In this document: piece after piece, positions 60,190 through 64,000 of the stretch
Layout of the letters: every line of letters starts with the position of its first letter
Position numbering within the stretch: position 1 is the first letter of the stretch
Origin: Icerya purchasi
Lineage: Eukaryota > Arthropoda > Insecta > Hemiptera > Monophlebidae
Length of the DNA stretch: 64,000 bases
Assembly (NCBI GenBank): GCA_039619475.1
Contig: CM077116.1
Coordinates: 7,116,501-7,180,500 of the forward strand
Direction of reading: 5' to 3'
Made by a program: the position numbers and the translations under genes
Notes under the pieces: model-generated
The model's database searches: none
The model's input: only the letters and a program-made list of their open reading frames with translations
Told to the model about the DNA's origin: nothing

Positions 60190-61550
60190 TATCGAAACCT
60201 TTACACTCGCCGAAGTAGAACAAGTGATGAAGCGGGTACCCGCTAACAAAGTTCCTGGTCATGATAATATTACTAACGTAATATTGAAACATCTAAACAG
60301 CAAACTTTCTCGTTCAAATTCTATATCTCTTTAATGCAGTAATTCGTATTTCTTACTTTCCGAAGGCATGGAAAGAATCAATAGCAATCATGGTCCCAAA
60401 ACCAAGCAAGCCAATCATCAAAATTTTGTCCTATAGACCTATAAGTCTTTTATAGTGTCAAAAATCTTAGAAACCCTTTATATTACGAAGGGTGCAGACA
60501 ACACTATAAGGAGCAAAAATAATTCAAATCTATCAATTTGGATTTAGAAAGTGACATTCCACCATTCATCAATGCCATCGGGTCGTTAACGCTATGACTT
60601 CTTGTTTTTAATCTGGTCGTTATTGCGCTGCTACATTTCTTGACATAAGTCAGACCGTTGATAAAGTCTTATTGTACAAGCTTCGGGAATTACTAGCGGT
60701 AAATTTATATGCACTTTTATCATCATACCTTGAAGACAGAACACTTCAGGTATGATACAAGTCCGAACTCTCATCTAATACAAGCTTCTGTATCGCGGGG
60801 TGTAGCATACTCGGACTAGTTCTGTACTCCATCTATACTGCGAATATTCCAGCCACAGCCTACTCATCAATTCTTACATATGCGGGTCACATTCTACTTA
60901 TTGCTTTAAATCATAGATCTGAAATTGTTGCTTAGTTGGTGCAACAGTATACCTTGACGTACTGGGAAGATGGTGCATCAAGTGGAAAATAAAAATTAAT
61001 TCCAGTAAATCAGCCAGTATAACATTTTCTCTACGAAAAGGACATTGCCCATCAGTTTCCTACGAACTAGAACTAATTCCGCAGTTGAATTTAATAAAAT
61101 ATCTAGACATAATATTGGACAGTAAATTCTTATATGGGTATGTCACATATTGCACTTACCTAAAAACTTGGACACATGCTTCTCAGGAAATTGTATTACA
61201 TATATATTCGGAAGAAAATCTAGCCAAAGTTCTAGTGCAAAATACGATCTTGGCTTCAAAGTTGAAGTATGGTATCGAGCTTTGGGGATCTTCTGCGAAG
61301 ACCAACCGAAAATGTATTCAACAGTTCCAATATGCAATGCGCCATACTACGTCAGTAACGAAAGAATTCATCATGATTTGAATGTAAAACAAGTCGTAGA
61401 AATATACCATCAGATAAATATAATAACTTTCATCGAGCACTACAATTGCATGAAAATCCACTAGTCCGAAGCGTGATACACGATCACTCTGCCAGATAAA
61501 CTACGCACAAGGCTAAAATGGAGGATTTGCCGTGTGACGTACTAAGAAAC
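60190..61550 (+). pseudogene. Jockey-like reverse transcriptase, multiply broken
   Basis: Pieces in RT order: FTLAEVEQVMKRVPANKVPG near 60210-60270 (fingers), then a degraded region where YRPISL, the QFGFR block and the palm motif A should be, readable only in scattered frames (60430-60700). WCIKWKIKINSSKSASITFS follows near 60970-61040, and LIKYLDIILDSKFLYG at 61085-61140. The thumb block (LASKLKYGIELWGSSAKTNR, at 61250-61310) is inside the longest clean frame, 61085-61381. The FADD catalytic motif was not recognisable. The pattern matches Jockey-clade ORF2 without RNase H. The C-terminus lies just before the MITE insertion. Confidence 0.75.
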
Positions 61551-61587
61551 TGGCCACCAAAGTAATTTCAAATAACTTCATACGCAG

Positions 61588-62010
61588 TAGGATTATGACA
61601 TTGAGTGAAAAAAATCGATTAATTCATAATCGATTTTTCTCTTTTCAATATAAATCAATTTGTAAAAAATCGATTTTAGAAAAAACAATCGATTTTTGTG
61701 GAAAATTTGATTTTTTCTATCATTTGAAAAACTGCATACTTTTCTGTATAATAATAAAACTAAGAGACTAATATTAACAGTTTATTAGAATAAAAATAAA
61801 ATAAAACGATAAGTATAAAATATAAACAAAACGACAATCTTCTGGTCTCAAAACTAAAAACTAAAAAACAAAACAAATCCCATTTTAAACTTTAACTTTA
61901 AATAATAAGAAAACTAAAAAGAATTATTGCCAATCAGGTAATTTATATAATCGATTTATTAAAAATCGATTGTTGTTATGAAGAAAATCGATTATTTTTT
62001 CACATCCCTA
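61588..62010. mobile_element. hAT-type MITE (423 bp), rich in ATCGATT
   Basis: Flanked by identical 8-base direct repeats ATACGCAG (61580-61587 and 62011-62018), the hAT target-duplication length. The right end inverted reads TAGGGATGTGAAAAAATAATC. The left end starts TAGG and, after a short insertion, continues AGTGAAAAAAATCGATT. AATCGATT-type motifs recur at both ends and form local hairpins (61615-61635, 61961-61999). No coding capacity. Confidence 0.85.
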
Positions 62011-62130
62011 ATACGCAGTCGATCACTCGAAGGAGCGACTTCTGATCACAATTGAGTCATGCTAAACATCTTCAGCTTACGTGATGATTGTAAATTATAT
62101 TACAGGTGCATATTAAAAAATAAATAAAAT

Positions 62131-64000
62131 AACTACTTTAGTTTTGATAAAGATTTTTGCCTATCCTTCAGATATTAACATTTTTCCCGAAGCGGACGGC
62201 ATACGGTATTTTGTTTGATTTAAATTAAATATAGTTTACAATAAAAACTTAAAACCATCTCTCTATGGTGCTCCCACGAGATTTCAAAGAGGCTTTTATC
62301 TGATGCAATTAAAGTAAAGTAGACGACATCTAAACGTCAGAATTTTCTTCGATCATTTTCGTCCCAATTGCTCTGTTGCACCTTTTCAGATAAAGCATTT
62401 GTCGATTATTCCTGAATTACATTCTATGTTTCCGCTTTGTTTGTCTGAAGGCTGTAAAAGTACTCGTGACATCTATGTTTTGTTTGTACATTAATATATT
62501 CGTGCGAATAACACAAACTTAAATGCGCTATATAGATCATATTTTTTTTAGATATTGAATTTACAATTTCGAATCATAGGACTAAAAGGAGCGACGCAGA
62601 AAAAAGGAAATGGTCAGAATCGGCTACACACTGTGCATTCAGAGGATGTTGGCAGAAAAGATGAGAGCCATTTTGAATGAGGAAACGAAACGACGACTTC
62701 AGTCGAAGACAACATATATCACATTATTCATACGCTATTATTATAATTATCGAACATTGTAGATCGGCAACTGATAAACCGACAATTATTTGCGAACAAC
62801 ATTAAACGACGGTCACAGGCTGTTGTGAGAAAGTAGCGACTCTATCTGTTGGTTTTCCACCACGGCATCTCAGAATTCAGTGGAAGAATTCGAAGGAAAA
62901 TAGAAAAATAAATAGTACACTGGGCTTGGCGCTGGATTTGACCTATTAGGCAGCGTGCCTGGTAAAGATACACGCAGATTTTGCACAAATATGTGCTTTA
63001 TCAGCGAGGCGAGCAGTTTTTGAACGCGCCGTTCACGATTCGAAGACGACGATACTGCGAACGTGTAGCTTAAACGAGTTAACAGGAAGACATGCATTTC
63101 CACCGAAGGCGGACAATTTCGTCAGTGTTCAACCTGAAGTTCCGGTAGCAGGTTTATCGGGAGTTGGCCAAATATCACGCGGATTGCGGACTGCCGCGAG
63201 GTTCAAAGAGCGCCAGAGATTCAACTTGAAAGTAAATATTTAAATAGCGGCGATGGGGGGAGGGTGACTAAGTGAATAGGCGGCAATCCGATGTGATTGC
63301 TGGAACTGGAAAGTAATTTCCAGTGTGTTATTTATTAATCCACTTGGACGAGTGGAGCGACTTGAAAGAAGAGCGGCAGCGACCCTATAGACTCGAAAGT
63401 GTCGTCCTCTGCATTGTTTACGAAGAGCGCGCGTTATTTACATGTTTTTAGCGCTTTAGAGAGGACGACGCGCCGGCGGTAAGAGAGCGACCCCGGCTTA
63501 TTGCTGGAGTGTTTTGGGGCAAAGTGCGGTTTTAGACAAACATTATATAAATCTGTAAACGATGAATAAAAGCACGCTGAAAGAATGAAGCAACTTCAGA
63601 GGAAACACATGCAACATAGTTGTGCCATATGTAGAACGTGAACTTTGAAGAACGGCTGAATATCACACGCGTACAATGTTTCTCGTTCAATCTATCGGTG
63701 TAGGACACAATGCTCGAACGCCGAAAAATGTGCTGACACAATGCCGGCTTCTTGAACTTTCGCGGTAAAAGGAATTACGAGAGGGTACTCTAGAGTCCCG
63801 TTCGACGACAACTGCGATCAACAGAATGTTGCAAGTTTTCTTACAAGAAAGCAGAGTCGGCTTCGTTATTTTCGTTCGACTAGCTTGCGCTTTCCGTCTC
63901 AGCGTATCACCGTTTCCGGAACAGGAACTTATTTGCATAATACTGTTCGTTTTTATTTTCCCTTGGGTCAACACTGTGCAGGTTTTATAAATCATTTATT
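62131..64000. other. GC-richer DNA, no gene recognised
   Basis: From about 62.6 kb the sequence is noticeably less AT-rich, with CpG-containing stretches around 63350-63510. A GCGGTAAGAGAG sequence at 63475-63486 could be a splice donor on the plus strand, but no coding frame leads into it. Minus-strand frames at 62870-63103 and 63687-63995 have no known motif. It could be the edge of a host gene lying beyond the window. Confidence 0.35.

Larger units (their letters stand above)
60140..62130 (+). mobile_element. Decayed Jockey-type LINE, interrupted by a MITE
   Basis: A long series of plus-strand RT pieces runs 60190-61550, followed by the MITE at 61588-62010. The LINE 3' UTR then continues to an A/AAAT-type tail at about 62115-62130 (TTAAAAAATAAATAAAATAA). 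Identical 8-base direct repeats flank the MITE, so removing it restores continuity. Old: almost every motif is hit by stops or frameshifts. Confidence 0.75.

Noticed and set aside
63475..63486. Possible splice donor GGTAAGAG near the right edge
   Set aside because: No open frame or conserved exon leads into it, so it is mentioned only as context.

Overview
This is AT-rich animal nuclear DNA, most likely from an insect. There are no bacterial-style operons or dense open reading frames. Almost everything recognisable is transposable-element debris of families common in arthropods: Jockey-like and RNase H-carrying non-LTR retrotransposons (LINEs), two different mariner-type transposons, a hAT transposon, a Helitron, a hAT-type MITE, a foldback element and TA/AAT microsatellites. 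I cannot place the species from sequence alone.

Layout. 0-5 kb: AT-rich DNA with one dispersed repeat copy. 4.8-7.3 kb: a broken LINE on the minus strand (ORF1 zinc knuckles, then the ORF2 linker and start of RT). 9.5-10.5 kb: two LINE 3' ends facing tail to tail. 12.6-12.9 kb: the only stretch that looks like a host protein-coding exon (Ser-rich, GC-richer, ending at a GTAAGT donor). 13.4-13.9 kb: another LINE 3' fragment. 14.5-15.75 kb: a dead mariner-like transposon with well preserved inverted ends. 16.0-18.0 kb: an unrecognised cluster of minus-strand frames. 22.1-22.6 and 26.9-27.3 kb: LINE 3' ends. 27.5-28.26 kb: a long near-perfect palindrome. 28.45-30.5 kb: a hAT element with its 8-bp target duplication. 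33.0-38.0 kb: a Jockey-like LINE (intact ORF1, multiply broken ORF2) lying between inverted ends of a DNA transposon. 38.4-40.7 kb: an internally deleted Helitron. 41.7-45.4 kb: two further copies of the RNase H LINE family and a local inverted duplication. 45.4-46.6 kb: a mariner with a lost catalytic residue. 49.2-51.0 kb: an old RT fragment followed by a TIR element with subterminal repeats. 52.4-56.0 kb: more LINE 3' ends. 60.1-62.1 kb: a decayed Jockey LINE split by a 423-bp MITE. The last 1.9 kb is GC-richer with no recognised gene.

The elements do not form a working pathway. They are layered insertions, and at least three nesting relations can be read (MITE in LINE, LINE between DNA-transposon ends, Helitron ending in a TA tract). 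I found no convincing undescribed biological system. The most unusual structures are the 27.5-28.3 kb palindrome, the LINE whose inactivating substitutions are mostly G-to-A on the coding strand, and the unidentified 16-18 kb frame cluster.
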